A stretch of DNA of 11,203 nt, taken from contig JBKPFU010000058.1 in NCBI GenBank assembly GCA_046728975.1, positions 1 to 11,203 on the forward strand, in the 5' to 3' direction. The stretch is from JBKPFU01 sp046728975. Lineage in GTDB: Bacteria > Actinomycetota > Thermoleophilia > Gaiellales > Gaiellaceae. Each line of letters opens with the position of its first letter. Position 1 is the first letter of the stretch. The translations under genes and the position numbers were made by a program. This document shows positions 1 through 5,874 of this stretch, piece by piece. The notes below the pieces were generated by a model, which saw only the letters and a program-made list of their open reading frames with translations, ran no database searches and had not been told where the DNA came from.

Positions 1-636
1 CGCGCGACGACGCAGCGTGCCCGGCCGCGGTGCAGTCGATCTGGCGGGCCTCGCACCGATCTCGCGCAGGTCGAGGTCCGCGGCGCGCACGGGGCGGAGC
101 GCGGCAACGACCGAGAGCGGCACGAACGTTCCCCGCGCCCAACAGGAGAAGTTGTAGATCGACAGAGGTGCGCTCGGGGGCAGCAGGATCAGCTCGACCG
201 GGATCGGCACGATCCGCTCCCACGGCCACTGCCCCAGCAGCGCGAGGAAGCACTTGGTGAAGATCCGCGCGCGCCCGACGCCGCCCTCGCGCCGTATGTA
301 CTCGCGCGCGCGCGAGCCGGGATCCGCGCCGGCGAGCTTCAGCGCCGAGTACGCCTCGATCGTGGTGGACAGGTCGGCGGGGCCCTCGTACCAAATCGAC
401 CACGTTCCGTCCTCGCGCTGGCGCGCCCGCAATTCGTTCGCGATCTTCCGGTCGAGCTCGGGCGTCCGCAGGCCAAGCACGTGATGCCAGAACAGGTGCT
501 GGGCGATCATCGTCGCGTTCGACTCCAGCTCGCCAACCCACCAGCCCTCAGGGTGCTGGAGCTCGAGCAGCCTGTTGGTTCCGCGGTCGATCGCGCCCTC
601 CAGATCGACGTGCGTGCGCTCAGGCGCGAGGCTCAT
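1..636 (-). CDS. shc: Squalene-hopene cyclase, N-terminal part (cut by window edge)
   Basis: This enzyme cyclises squalene to the pentacyclic hopene/hopanol skeleton at the cytoplasmic membrane. Only the first 212 codons are present, with no stop before position 1; family members are usually about 630-700 residues, so the catalytic DXDD region lies outside. Two QW-type repeats are visible, around residues 27-33 (Q, G, WW) and 73-79 (QREDGTW). They are followed by the family stretch around residues 127-140 (FTKCFLALLGQWPWE) and the LLPP segment near 151-154 with WARGTFVPL after it. The ATG at 636 overlaps the hpnE stop codon by 4 bp (ATGA), which fixes the start and suggests translational coupling. 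Being last after hpnC-hpnD-hpnE, it would use the squalene those genes make. I see no defect in the visible part. Identity is seen from the motifs; the product (hopene rather than another triterpene) is inferred from the neighbours. Confidence 0.93.
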   Translation of the reverse strand, partial: MSLAPERTHVDLEGAIDRGTNRLLELQHPEGWWVGELESNATMIAQHLFWHHVLGLRTPELDRKIANELRARQREDGTWSIWYEGPADLSTTIEAYSALKLAGADPGSRAREYIRREGGVGRARIFTKCFLALLGQWPWERIVPIPVELILLPPSAPLSIYNFSCWARGTFVPLSVVAALRPVRAADLDLREIGARPARSTAPRPGTLRRRA

Positions 637-1853
637 GCGGGCAACCGTTGCAGATGTCGCGCGAGCGCCGAGGCGGCTGTCGTTCCGGTCGCGACGGCGT
701 TCTCCATCGTCGGCGGCCACGTATTCCCGGTCCACGCGCCGGCAAGGACCAGATCGTCCCGGACCCTGCCCTCCGGTCGCCGCACTCCCGGCCGGAGCGC
801 GATCGTTGCTTCGGGTTCCCGGCTGACGCGCGACCAGAGAAGTTCCGCCTCGCCCAGCCTCGTGGTCAGCTCCCTCGCCATCAGCTCGACGAGCTCCCGG
901 CCGCGTATCTCGAGCAGCTCGGGCGCGCCGCTCGAAACGACCGTCAGATACTGCCCGCGGTCGGGCTCCGTCCCTGTCAGACGCCCCCGGTCGAAGACCC
1001 AGTGTGCAGCGCTTCCGAGCAGTGCCGCGAGCCCCGTCCCGAGGATCCGGCGGTCGAAGAGGAGATGGACGCTCACGATCGGCGAGTGCTCGAAGCTCCA
1101 GTCCTCGCCGAGCAGGCGCGCCGCTTCTTCGGGCGGGACTGCAAGGACGAGGGCGTCTGCAGCGAGCTCATCCAGATCGTCGACGCGCGCGCTCGTGCAG
1201 ATCGTCGCCCCTGACCTCTCGAGGGCGATTCGGGCCGCGTCGCCGTGCATCTCCCCCAGTGGGGCGCTCGGAAGCACGAGGTCGCTGTCGTCGCGCTCGG
1301 ACCGAAGCGCGGTCAGCACCGTGAAGACGGCGGCTCGAGCGTCGACGTGGTCCGTGCGGAGGTTGAGCGCGGGACGGATGAAGGCGTCCCAGAACCTGTC
1401 GATTGCGACCTGCGACTGTCCGTGGCGGCGGAGGAACGCGCCGAACGTCTCCGTCTCGGGGTGCAAGCGCTCGAGGCGAGCCAGCAGAAGCGCGACCTTG
1501 AGCCGGTCGCGCAGCGGTATGTGCCGGTAGGACAGCAGCGGTCGCAGTCCGTAACCGATCCTCGACGGCCGGCCTCGCTCGTCGATCACGGTCAGCTCCA
1601 GCGGCAGCCGGGTGAGGTGATGTGCGCTTCCGATCCGGTCGAGGAAGTGCAGGTACTCCCTGAAGCAGCCGAGGGCGATGTGCTGGCCGTTGTCGGGCGG
1701 GGGCTCTGGATCGCCCTTGCGCGCAGGCAGTGTCTGCACCTTGCCCCCAAGGGTCGGGCGGGCCTCGTACAACGTGACCTCGTGCCCCGCGTCGACCAGC
1801 TCGAGCGCCGCGGCCAACCCTGCCAGCCCGCCGCCCACGACCGCCGCCTTCAC
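633..1853 (-). CDS. hpnE: Hydroxysqualene dehydroxylase HpnE (FAD amine-oxidase family)
   Basis: HpnE removes the hydroxyl of hydroxysqualene to give squalene, using reduced FAD. The start chosen is GTG at 1853, because GGAGG lies seven bases upstream and the Rossmann fold begins at once. The dinucleotide-binding motif is G7-x-G9-x-x-G12 (VVGGGLAGLAAALE), with the ribose-binding acid E30 at the end of the second strand. The family C-terminal flavin-binding motif is present at about residues 370-392 (LAGAWTGNTWPPTMENA). The protein is 406 residues, close to the usual length. The frame stays open upstream to 1976 only because it runs through a duplicated leader; that extension is low-complexity and unlike the family, so I exclude it. 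The gene follows hpnD after an unusual repeat-filled gap and overlaps shc by 4 bp. Related amine oxidases and carotenoid desaturases share the fold, but the hpnC/hpnD/shc context favours HpnE. Confidence 0.92.
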   Translation of the reverse strand: MKAAVVGGGLAGLAAALELVDAGHEVTLYEARPTLGGKVQTLPARKGDPEPPPDNGQHIALGCFREYLHFLDRIGSAHHLTRLPLELTVIDERGRPSRIGYGLRPLLSYRHIPLRDRLKVALLLARLERLHPETETFGAFLRRHGQSQVAIDRFWDAFIRPALNLRTDHVDARAAVFTVLTALRSERDDSDLVLPSAPLGEMHGDAARIALERSGATICTSARVDDLDELAADALVLAVPPEEAARLLGEDWSFEHSPIVSVHLLFDRRILGTGLAALLGSAAHWVFDRGRLTGTEPDRGQYLTVVSSGAPELLEIRGRELVELMARELTTRLGEAELLWSRVSREPEATIALRPGVRRPEGRVRDDLVLAGAWTGNTWPPTMENAVATGTTAASALARHLQRLPA

Positions 1854-1954
1854 GGCCGAACCTCCGAGCTTCCACCGTTTCGACCGGTCATTGCAGACGG
1901 CCGCAGGGGCAGAGCCCCTGCGGCCTGAAAGAGACATCGCGAGCGACGTCTCAT
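1850..1954 (-). CDS. Possible 34-residue leader peptide before hpnE (doubtful)
   Basis: The duplicated initiation site gives an ATG at 1954 with GGAGG seven bases upstream. It opens a 34-residue frame (begins MRRRSRCLFQAAGA, ends GSSEVRP) whose TGA overlaps the hpnE GTG start as GTGA. That is the arrangement of a translationally coupled leader. The sequence has no recognisable domain and is arginine/serine-rich, and the frame runs through both hairpins of the proximal unit, so it may be a by-product of the duplication. It is listed because its start signal is as good as that of hpnE. Confidence 0.22.
   Translation of the reverse strand: MRRRSRCLFQAAGALPLRPSAMTGRNGGSSEVRP
1861..1865 (-). promoter_or_regulatory. 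Ribosome binding site of hpnE
   Basis: The minus strand reads GGAGG, seven bases before GTG at 1853, which decides the hpnE start. An identical GGAGG at 1966-1962 precedes ATG at 1954 with the same spacing, because both belong to the 101-bp duplication. Confidence 0.8.
1899..1952 (-). other. Two RNA hairpins in the hpnE-proximal repeat unit
   Basis: Read as minus-strand RNA, positions 1952-1931 form a 9-bp stem, GAGACGUCG/CGAUGUCUC, with one G-U pair and a CUCG tetraloop. Positions 1925-1899 form a perfect 12-bp stem, GGCCGCAGGGGC/GCCCCUGCGGCC, with a UCU loop. No U-run follows either stem, so a classical intrinsic terminator is unlikely. The stems are seen directly; a role in mRNA stability or in controlling hpnE translation is inferred. 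Confidence 0.8.
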
Positions 1955-1999
1955 GGCCGAACCTCCGAACTTCCACCGCGTCGACCGGTCATTGCAGAG

Positions 2000-2053
2000 G
2001 GCCGCAGGAGCACAGCCCCTGCGGCCTGACAGAGACATCGCAAGCGACGTCTC
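2000..2053 (-). other. Two RNA hairpins in the hpnD-proximal repeat unit
   Basis: The same two stems recur. Positions 2053-2032 pair with one G-U and carry a CUUG loop closed by G-C, a known stable tetraloop class. Positions 2026-2000 give the GC-rich 12-bp stem with one C-to-U change that becomes a G-U pair, and a UGU loop. Within the stems, the differences from the other unit fall in loops or become wobble pairs, so the minus-strand RNA fold is kept. The first hairpin overlaps the hpnD stop codon. Confidence 0.8.
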
Positions 2054-2873
2054 AACGGAAGAACCCGGCTCCGACGATCCGCAGCTTCGTCAGCGGCGAC
2101 AGCTGCGGCGGCCCCTCGAACACGTCGAAGCCGCGCGCTTCGATTCGCTCGAGCGTGGCCCGGTACAGGCCCGCGAACGTCGAGACGCACGCGCCGCTCC
2201 GCGAGTCGAGGTAGCGGAGCAGCGTCAGCCCGTCCTTCAGATACTCGCGCGCGCGCGAGGCCTGAAGCTCCATCAGGGCGCGCCACGATTCGGTCACCCG
2301 CGCCTCAGCGACATCTTCTTCGGTAACTCCGAATTGCGTCAGCTCGTCCTGCGGCAGGTAGACGCGGCCAAGCCCCCAGTCCTCGGGCACGTCGCGGATG
2401 ATGTTGATCAGCTGGAGCGCGATGCCGAGCGTCTCGGCGCGCTCGAACTCGTCCGAGCCGTAGATGGGGATACACGCGCGGCCGACCGCGCCGGCGACGA
2501 GCTTGCAATAGCCCTCGAGCTCGTCGAAGTCCCGGTAGCGGAATTTCCGCGTGTCCTGGAGCCCGCCCTCGACCAGCGCGTGCAGCGCTTCCGACGGTAT
2601 TGGAAAGCGTGAGCGGGCGTCGGCGAGCGCGACCAGCATCGGATCCTCGCCTGGAGCGCGTTCGATCGCCGCGTCGAGCTCTTCGAGCCGCTCGCGCTTC
2701 TGCTCGTTCGGCAGCGGCCCGTCCGCGATGTCGTCGACCTCACGGGCGAAGGCATAGACGGCCGCGATGGCCTGTCGCTTCGGGCGCGGCAGCACCATGA
2801 TTCCGTACGCGAAGTTGCGTGCGCGCTTTCTCGTGACGCGCTCGACTTCGGCGTAGGCGTGCTCGGCGATCAC
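2052..2873 (-). CDS. hpnD: Presqualene diphosphate synthase HpnD
   Basis: HpnD condenses two farnesyl diphosphates into presqualene diphosphate, the first committed step towards squalene, at the cytoplasmic face of the membrane. It is a 273-residue all-alpha trans-isoprenyl diphosphate synthase of the squalene/phytoene synthase family, near the usual length. The first aspartate-rich motif is at residues 47-51 (DDIAD) and the second at 161-165 (NIIRDVPED), followed by GLGRVYLPQDEL; together these bind the Mg-diphosphates. GYCKLVAGAVGR near 121-132 is another family landmark. The start is GTG at 2873, overlapping the hpnC TGA as GTGA; the open frame continues upstream but would only shadow hpnC. 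The match to HpnD rather than phytoene synthase rests on the IIRDVPED form and on the neighbouring hpnC, hpnE and shc. The stop codon lies inside the first repeat hairpin. Confidence 0.93.
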   Translation of the reverse strand: MIAEHAYAEVERVTRKRARNFAYGIMVLPRPKRQAIAAVYAFAREVDDIADGPLPNEQKRERLEELDAAIERAPGEDPMLVALADARSRFPIPSEALHALVEGGLQDTRKFRYRDFDELEGYCKLVAGAVGRACIPIYGSDEFERAETLGIALQLINIIRDVPEDWGLGRVYLPQDELTQFGVTEEDVAEARVTESWRALMELQASRAREYLKDGLTLLRYLDSRSGACVSTFAGLYRATLERIEARGFDVFEGPPQLSPLTKLRIVGAGFFR

Positions 2874-3676
2874 GCGACGAGAGCCCCGACCGCCTGCCGT
2901 GCGAGCCGAGCGCGCGACGGCCGCGGCCGCTGCGAGAAGACGTCCCAGTCGGCCGCCTCGAGCGCGTCGAGCGCGGCGAGCCCGCCGCGCGAGAAGAGGG
3001 AGACCGCGCGGCCGATCCGGCCGCCGAGGCGCGCGCGGAGCAGCTCGCCGCTGCCGAGGAGCCCTCGCGCTCGCTCGCTCTCGAACTCGAGCAGCCGGCG
3101 CAGCGGCTCGTTCGGCCGCCTGAGCTCGGTGACGCCGAAGCGCCGGCGGTCCTCCGCCGGGAGGTAGATGCGGCCGAGCTCGACATCGCGCGGGACGTCC
3201 TGAAGGAAGTTGACGAGCTGAAGCCCGGTGCAGACGTTGTCGCTTGCGTCCACGAGCTCGTGGTCGTCCGCCCGGCGCAGAATGCCGAGGACGAGCCGTC
3301 CGACCGGGTCCGCCGAGTGGACGCAGTAGTGCTTGAGGTCGGGCCAGGTCTCGTAGTCGGCGATCCGCTGGTCCATGCGATTCGCCTCGATCAGGCGCAG
3401 GAACGGCTCGCGAGGAAGCGCGAATTCCCGGATCGTCGGTTGCAGCGCCCGCATGACCGGCCACGTCGGTCGCCCCGAGTAGCAGGCTGCCACCTCGCGC
3501 TCGAGCTCGTCGAGCGCCCCGAGCCGGTCGCCTTCGAGCTCGTCGCCGAGGATGTCGACCAGGCGGCAGTAGCCGTAGATCGCCCGGAGATGGGGCCGCA
3601 GGGCGCGCGGGAAGAGCATCGAGGCGACGGGGAAGTTCTCGCCCGCCGCGCGGTTTGCCACCGTGGCGACATCCAT
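2870..3676 (-). CDS. hpnC: Hydroxysqualene synthase HpnC
   Basis: HpnC converts presqualene diphosphate to hydroxysqualene by loss of diphosphate and addition of water, the second step of the HpnCDE route. It is 268 residues and paralogous to HpnD. The first metal-binding region is D41-x-x-x-D45 in YCRLVDILGDE; HpnC proteins commonly have DD at the start of this motif, and here the second position is I. The second region is NFLQDVPRD (D160 to D164), followed by GRIYLPAED, a typical HpnC pattern. The start at ATG 3676 leads directly into the conserved GENFPVASMLFP segment. Only a weak AGG-type ribosome site is seen, and it lies in a small hairpin touching the start codon. It overlaps hpnD by 4 bp and follows the DUF192 gene after 35 bp. 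Confidence 0.92.
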   Translation of the reverse strand: MDVATVANRAAGENFPVASMLFPRALRPHLRAIYGYCRLVDILGDELEGDRLGALDELEREVAACYSGRPTWPVMRALQPTIREFALPREPFLRLIEANRMDQRIADYETWPDLKHYCVHSADPVGRLVLGILRRADDHELVDASDNVCTGLQLVNFLQDVPRDVELGRIYLPAEDRRRFGVTELRRPNEPLRRLLEFESERARGLLGSGELLRARLGGRIGRAVSLFSRGGLAALDALEAADWDVFSQRPRPSRARLARQAVGALVA

Positions 3677-3697
3677 GCGCGCCTAACGATGGCGCGC
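3677..3697 (-). other. Inverted repeat covering the hpnC translation start region
   Basis: The minus strand reads GCGCGCC-ATCGTTA-GGCGCGC immediately before the hpnC ATG: a perfect 7-bp all-GC stem with a 7-base loop. The only Shine-Dalgarno-like bases (AGG) sit at the base of the loop and in the 3' arm. There is no T-run, so it is not a typical terminator. Restriction of hpnC translation is inferred. Confidence 0.55.
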
Positions 3698-3711
3698 GGG
3701 CGGTCAGCGCG

Positions 3712-4056
3712 TCAAACCGGCAGGAGCCGCGTCCCCGGCGCGAGGCGGCGCCGCGACGATTCCCCTGCGGGAAGCTCGAGCACCGAGCGGGCCCCCGAAC
3801 ACCTCGCCGCCCGCCAGGGCGCAAGGTTGTGCGCGACCTTCAGCACCTCGCCGGACCGCCCCAGGAACACCGCGTCGATCGGGAAACGCATGAAGAACGT
3901 GTGGATCGAGGACGCCGGGCGCAGCAGCAGTCCTTCGCCCGCGTCCAACCCCCTCCGCCCCAACAGCCCGCGCATGCGTGTGAGCGCCGCCTCGGCGACG
4001 AGGCAGCGCTCACACGCGATTCGTCCCTCGCGGGTCTTGAGCTCGACGAGCCTCAA
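3712..4056 (-). CDS. DUF192 family protein
   Basis: This small 114-residue protein belongs to the DUF192 family, whose biochemical role is not established. The family core is clear: MRGLLGRRGL (residues 28-37), GEGLLLRPASSIHTFFMRFP (40-59), IDAVFLGRSGEVLKV (60-74), LAPWR (78-82) and SVLELPAGE (91-99). Some family members carry an N-terminal signal peptide; none is visible here. The start is TTG at 4056, overlapping the preceding TGA as TTGA, so translation is probably coupled to the upstream gene. Two cysteines, C15 and C18, form a C-x-x-C pair just before the domain, which could bind metal or form a disulfide. It sits between the M15-like gene and hpnC; I know of no direct link to hopanoid synthesis. 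Confidence 0.88.
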   Translation of the reverse strand: MRLVELKTREGRIACERCLVAEAALTRMRGLLGRRGLDAGEGLLLRPASSIHTFFMRFPIDAVFLGRSGEVLKVAHNLAPWRAARCSGARSVLELPAGESSRRRLAPGTRLLPV

Positions 4057-5492
4057 TACCCCACGTGGATGTGGTCGTAGTGGTTGGCGAGCGGGAACGA
4101 CGGGCCGCCGAGCCCGAGCAAGGAGATCACCTGCCGCGGCACCATCCCGCTCGGCAGAAGCAGGATCGAGCGCACGGCCCGCTCGGTGATGCTGCCCGGC
4201 TGCTGGTGCCCGCTGATCGGAACGCCGCCGAGCGCGCTGATGTCAGCGGCGAGGCCGTAGATGTGCGCCGAGATCACGCCCGGCCGCGCGTACAGCCGGT
4301 GCCCACTGATGAGGCAGGAGACCTGCACGCTTCCGAACGTGTTCGCCAGGTACTCGATCAGCGCTACCACGCGGACGTTGACGTGGCCCGAGGCGATGTC
4401 GCTGCGACCGCCGCTGTAGATCGAGACGCGGGGATCGGCAAGGACCTTGGCGCGGAGCTCCTTGTCGACGCCGAGCATGCCCGTGACGAGGCCGCGCAAG
4501 CCCACGGCGCGGTAGTAGTTCGCCAGCGCCACGGTGCGGTCGGCAAAGCCCGTCTCGCCCGAGAAGGCGACGGCCGCAGACCACGGGCTCCTCCGAGCGC
4601 CGAGGGCGGAGAGACGACCAGCGGTCACGCGCAGGTTCCAGGGGCCGCTCGGCACCGAGCCGAGCCTGCCCTTTGCCCGCAAGACCGCGAGCACGAGCGC
4701 CCAGTCGACGTCCATCTGGCGGGAGGTGGTACGCAGCTGCGACGCGAAGCGCGGCGTCAGCCTGAGCGCCGGGGGCGTCGGGTCGGGCATCGCACGGTTC
4801 AGCCAGACGGTGGCCCCACCGGAGTCTTCGAGCTCCACCGGAAGCGGCTTCGCCTTCGGCCTCACGTGCCGACGATGCGCTGAGCGTTTCGGCTGGGCGC
4901 GGCGAGGGCGAGAAGCCGATGCGAGACTCGCCGAAGCGCGCGGCTTCGCTTGTGCCGGGCTACGAACGGGCGCAACCGGCTGCGGCTGCGCGTGCCCTGA
5001 TTCGGGCGCCGGCGCCGAGCCCGCTGTGTCGGCAGGCGACGGAGTCTTCAGGAATGCCGGCGGCTCGGACTCCTCGGGAGCCGGGGCGGGGTCGCCGGAC
5101 TCGTCGGGCACGGCGGTGGGCGTCGGCGTCCTGGCGTCGTCGCCGGGCGCGGGCTCGTCGACCCCGGCCATCTCGGTCGTCGAACTTCCCTCGACCGCCT
5201 GCTGTTCGGCTACGGCCGACGGCGGCTCGTCTTCGTCCACGAAGCCGCGCATCTGATCTCCGGCTCCCGCCGAGAGCGCGGCTCCCGCGAAGAAGAGCGT
5301 CGCGAAGACAACCGTCTTCGCCAGACGGGGCGAGCGCTTGCGCGCCGCGTCACCTTGAGGCTGCTCAGGCCCGACGTCGCCCTCAGGCGCCGCGTCCTCG
5401 TCTGCGGGGGCTCCAGCCCAACCGCCGTCATCCCATTCGTCCCAGGCTCGTCGGCCGAGAAGCCGTCGCCTCCAAGTAGTCGGTTGTGGCAT
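4053..5492 (-). CDS. Membrane-anchored protein with C-terminal M15-like metallopeptidase domain
   Basis: This 479-residue protein has a cytoplasmic N-terminus rich in charged residues, one membrane segment at about 59-77 (TVVFATLFFAGAALSAGAG), and a Pro/Ala/Glu-rich linker from about 85 to 220 that turns basic near 195-215. A folded outer part follows from about 240. The last 80 residues match the zinc DD-peptidase fold: S-A-H410-x-x-G-x-A-A-D417, then NHYDHIHVGY at the very end with H474/H476. H410, D417 and one C-terminal histidine would be the zinc ligands. Residues 245-375 (VDWALVLAVLRAKG, FSGETGF and beyond) are conserved-looking and may be a lysozyme-like or helper domain, but I cannot assign them. 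Likely work on peptidoglycan at the outer membrane face is inferred. I chose ATG 5492, with GGGAG ten bases upstream; the frame is open to 5639, but that extension looks non-coding. It heads the minus-strand gene row. Confidence 0.75.
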   Translation of the reverse strand: MPQPTTWRRRLLGRRAWDEWDDGGWAGAPADEDAAPEGDVGPEQPQGDAARKRSPRLAKTVVFATLFFAGAALSAGAGDQMRGFVDEDEPPSAVAEQQAVEGSSTTEMAGVDEPAPGDDARTPTPTAVPDESGDPAPAPEESEPPAFLKTPSPADTAGSAPAPESGHAQPQPVAPVRSPAQAKPRASASLASASRPRRAQPKRSAHRRHVRPKAKPLPVELEDSGGATVWLNRAMPDPTPPALRLTPRFASQLRTTSRQMDVDWALVLAVLRAKGRLGSVPSGPWNLRVTAGRLSALGARRSPWSAAVAFSGETGFADRTVALANYYRAVGLRGLVTGMLGVDKELRAKVLADPRVSIYSGGRSDIASGHVNVRVVALIEYLANTFGSVQVSCLISGHRLYARPGVISAHIYGLAADISALGGVPISGHQQPGSITERAVRSILLLPSGMVPRQVISLLGLGGPSFPLANHYDHIHVGY

Positions 5493-5684
5493 TGCCTTGT
5501 TGCTCCCGTTCGTCGGGCGCCGGCCGCCAATTCGGCGCGGATTGCAAGTTGTCATCCGCGGCCGCATACGGACTTCAGCGTTATCGACCGAGTTGGAGCC
5601 TCGTGCTCCCCCGATCAGGTGATGTCGCGGGCCGATCACTTACCCGAGGGATTCGGGGTGGGCTTACGCGGATCGATGATCGCG

Positions 5685-5711
5685 GCGAACGAGCCATTTA
5701 ACGGCGTTCGC
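5685..5711. other. Bulged inverted repeat in the divergent region
   Basis: GCGAAC-GA-GCC and GGC-GTTCGC pair to give a 9-bp stem with a 2-base bulge around the AT-rich loop ATTTAAC. It may be a protein-binding palindrome or an RNA hairpin in either transcript; the sequence alone does not decide. Confidence 0.45.
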
Positions 5712-5818
5712 GGCCACGCCACCCAGCAACGGAGGTTTTTCCGCGCGTGATCGTTCAGAACGCCAGCAACAAGGGGCTCTACACCACCGGCAGCCGCCAC
5801 TTCGATCGCCGGATTACT

Positions 5819-5845
5819 CGCGAAATTCGCGCACGCCTGTGCGCG
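5819..5845 (+). other. Two overlapping inverted repeats upstream of flp
   Basis: CGCGAA-A-TTCGCG (5819-5831) and CGCGCAC-GCCT-GTGCGCG (5828-5845) share the bases 5828-5831, so only one stem can form fully at a time. They end 15 bases before the flp ribosome site. This could be an operator or a small leader switch; function is inferred only. Confidence 0.5.
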
Positions 5846-5860
5846 CCGGCTCTAGAGGAA

Positions 5861-5866
5861 GGGAGG
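5861..5866 (+). promoter_or_regulatory. Ribosome binding site of flp
   Basis: GGGAGG lies eight bases before ATG 5875. This supports ATG 5875 over the in-frame GTG at 5866, which would lie on the site itself, and over the frame extension to 5839. Confidence 0.8.
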
Positions 5867-5874
5867 TGAATGGA

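Larger units (their letters stand above)
1852..2053 (-). repeat. 101-bp direct tandem duplication between hpnD and hpnE (two units)
   Basis: The units 1852-1952 and 1953-2053 align without gaps and differ at about nine positions, so they are roughly 91% identical. Together they fill nearly the whole gap between the hpnD stop and the hpnE start. In transcript orientation each unit begins TGAGACGTCGC and ends with a ribosome binding site, GGAGGTTCGGCC, followed by A (hpnD-proximal unit, giving ATGA) or G (hpnE-proximal unit, giving GTGA). The hpnD stop codon is itself the first three bases of the first unit. The simplest reading is that an ancestral leader of about 101 bp was duplicated in tandem, copying the initiation site. 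Each unit holds two hairpins, listed separately. Whether the unit also occurs elsewhere in the genome cannot be seen here. Confidence 0.93.
5493..5874. promoter_or_regulatory. Divergent intergenic region between the hopanoid-side and Tad operons
   Basis: About 380 bp separate the two divergent gene rows, and this is locally the least GC-rich and most inverted-repeat-rich part of the window. It should hold promoters for both directions, but I find no convincing TTGACA/TATAAT pair on either strand. Open frames reaching in from both sides lack ribosome sites and look like chance extensions. Stem-forming sequences are listed separately. I see no clear match to c-di-GMP or c-di-AMP riboswitch cores. 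Confidence 0.55.

Noticed and set aside
481..1530. Long plus-strand open frame of about 350 codons over hpnE
   Set aside because: It is the antisense of a well-recognised flavoprotein; the sequence is Arg/Ser-rich low complexity, without motif or ribosome site. High GC content commonly leaves such frames open.
1854..1976. N-terminal extension of HpnE by 41 residues
   Set aside because: It runs through the duplicated hairpin leader, while GTG 1853 has a good ribosome site and begins right at the FAD-binding fold.
301..2259. Identical 16-nt CG-repeat palindrome at 301-316 (shc) and 2244-2259 (hpnD)
   Set aside because: Both lie in frame in codons for Ser-Arg-Ala-Arg-Glu, so they are explained by similar peptide and GC-rich codon choice; possible Z-DNA character alone is not evidence of function.
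2052..3824. Apparent 590-codon fusion frame containing HpnD at its C-terminus
   Set aside because: Only the last 273 codons are HpnD; the upstream part is an out-of-frame reading of hpnC with low-complexity Arg/Ala sequence, and a GTG start fits the 4-bp overlap.
3260..4189. Plus-strand open frame across hpnC, DUF192 and the M15-like gene end
   Set aside because: It crosses several recognised genes on the other strand and shows no domain.
5493..5874. c-di-GMP or c-di-AMP riboswitch before the M15-like gene or flp
   Set aside because: Such switches would fit these gene types, and runs such as CGGGGGAGCACG caught the eye, but the conserved core segments could not be found in order on either strand.
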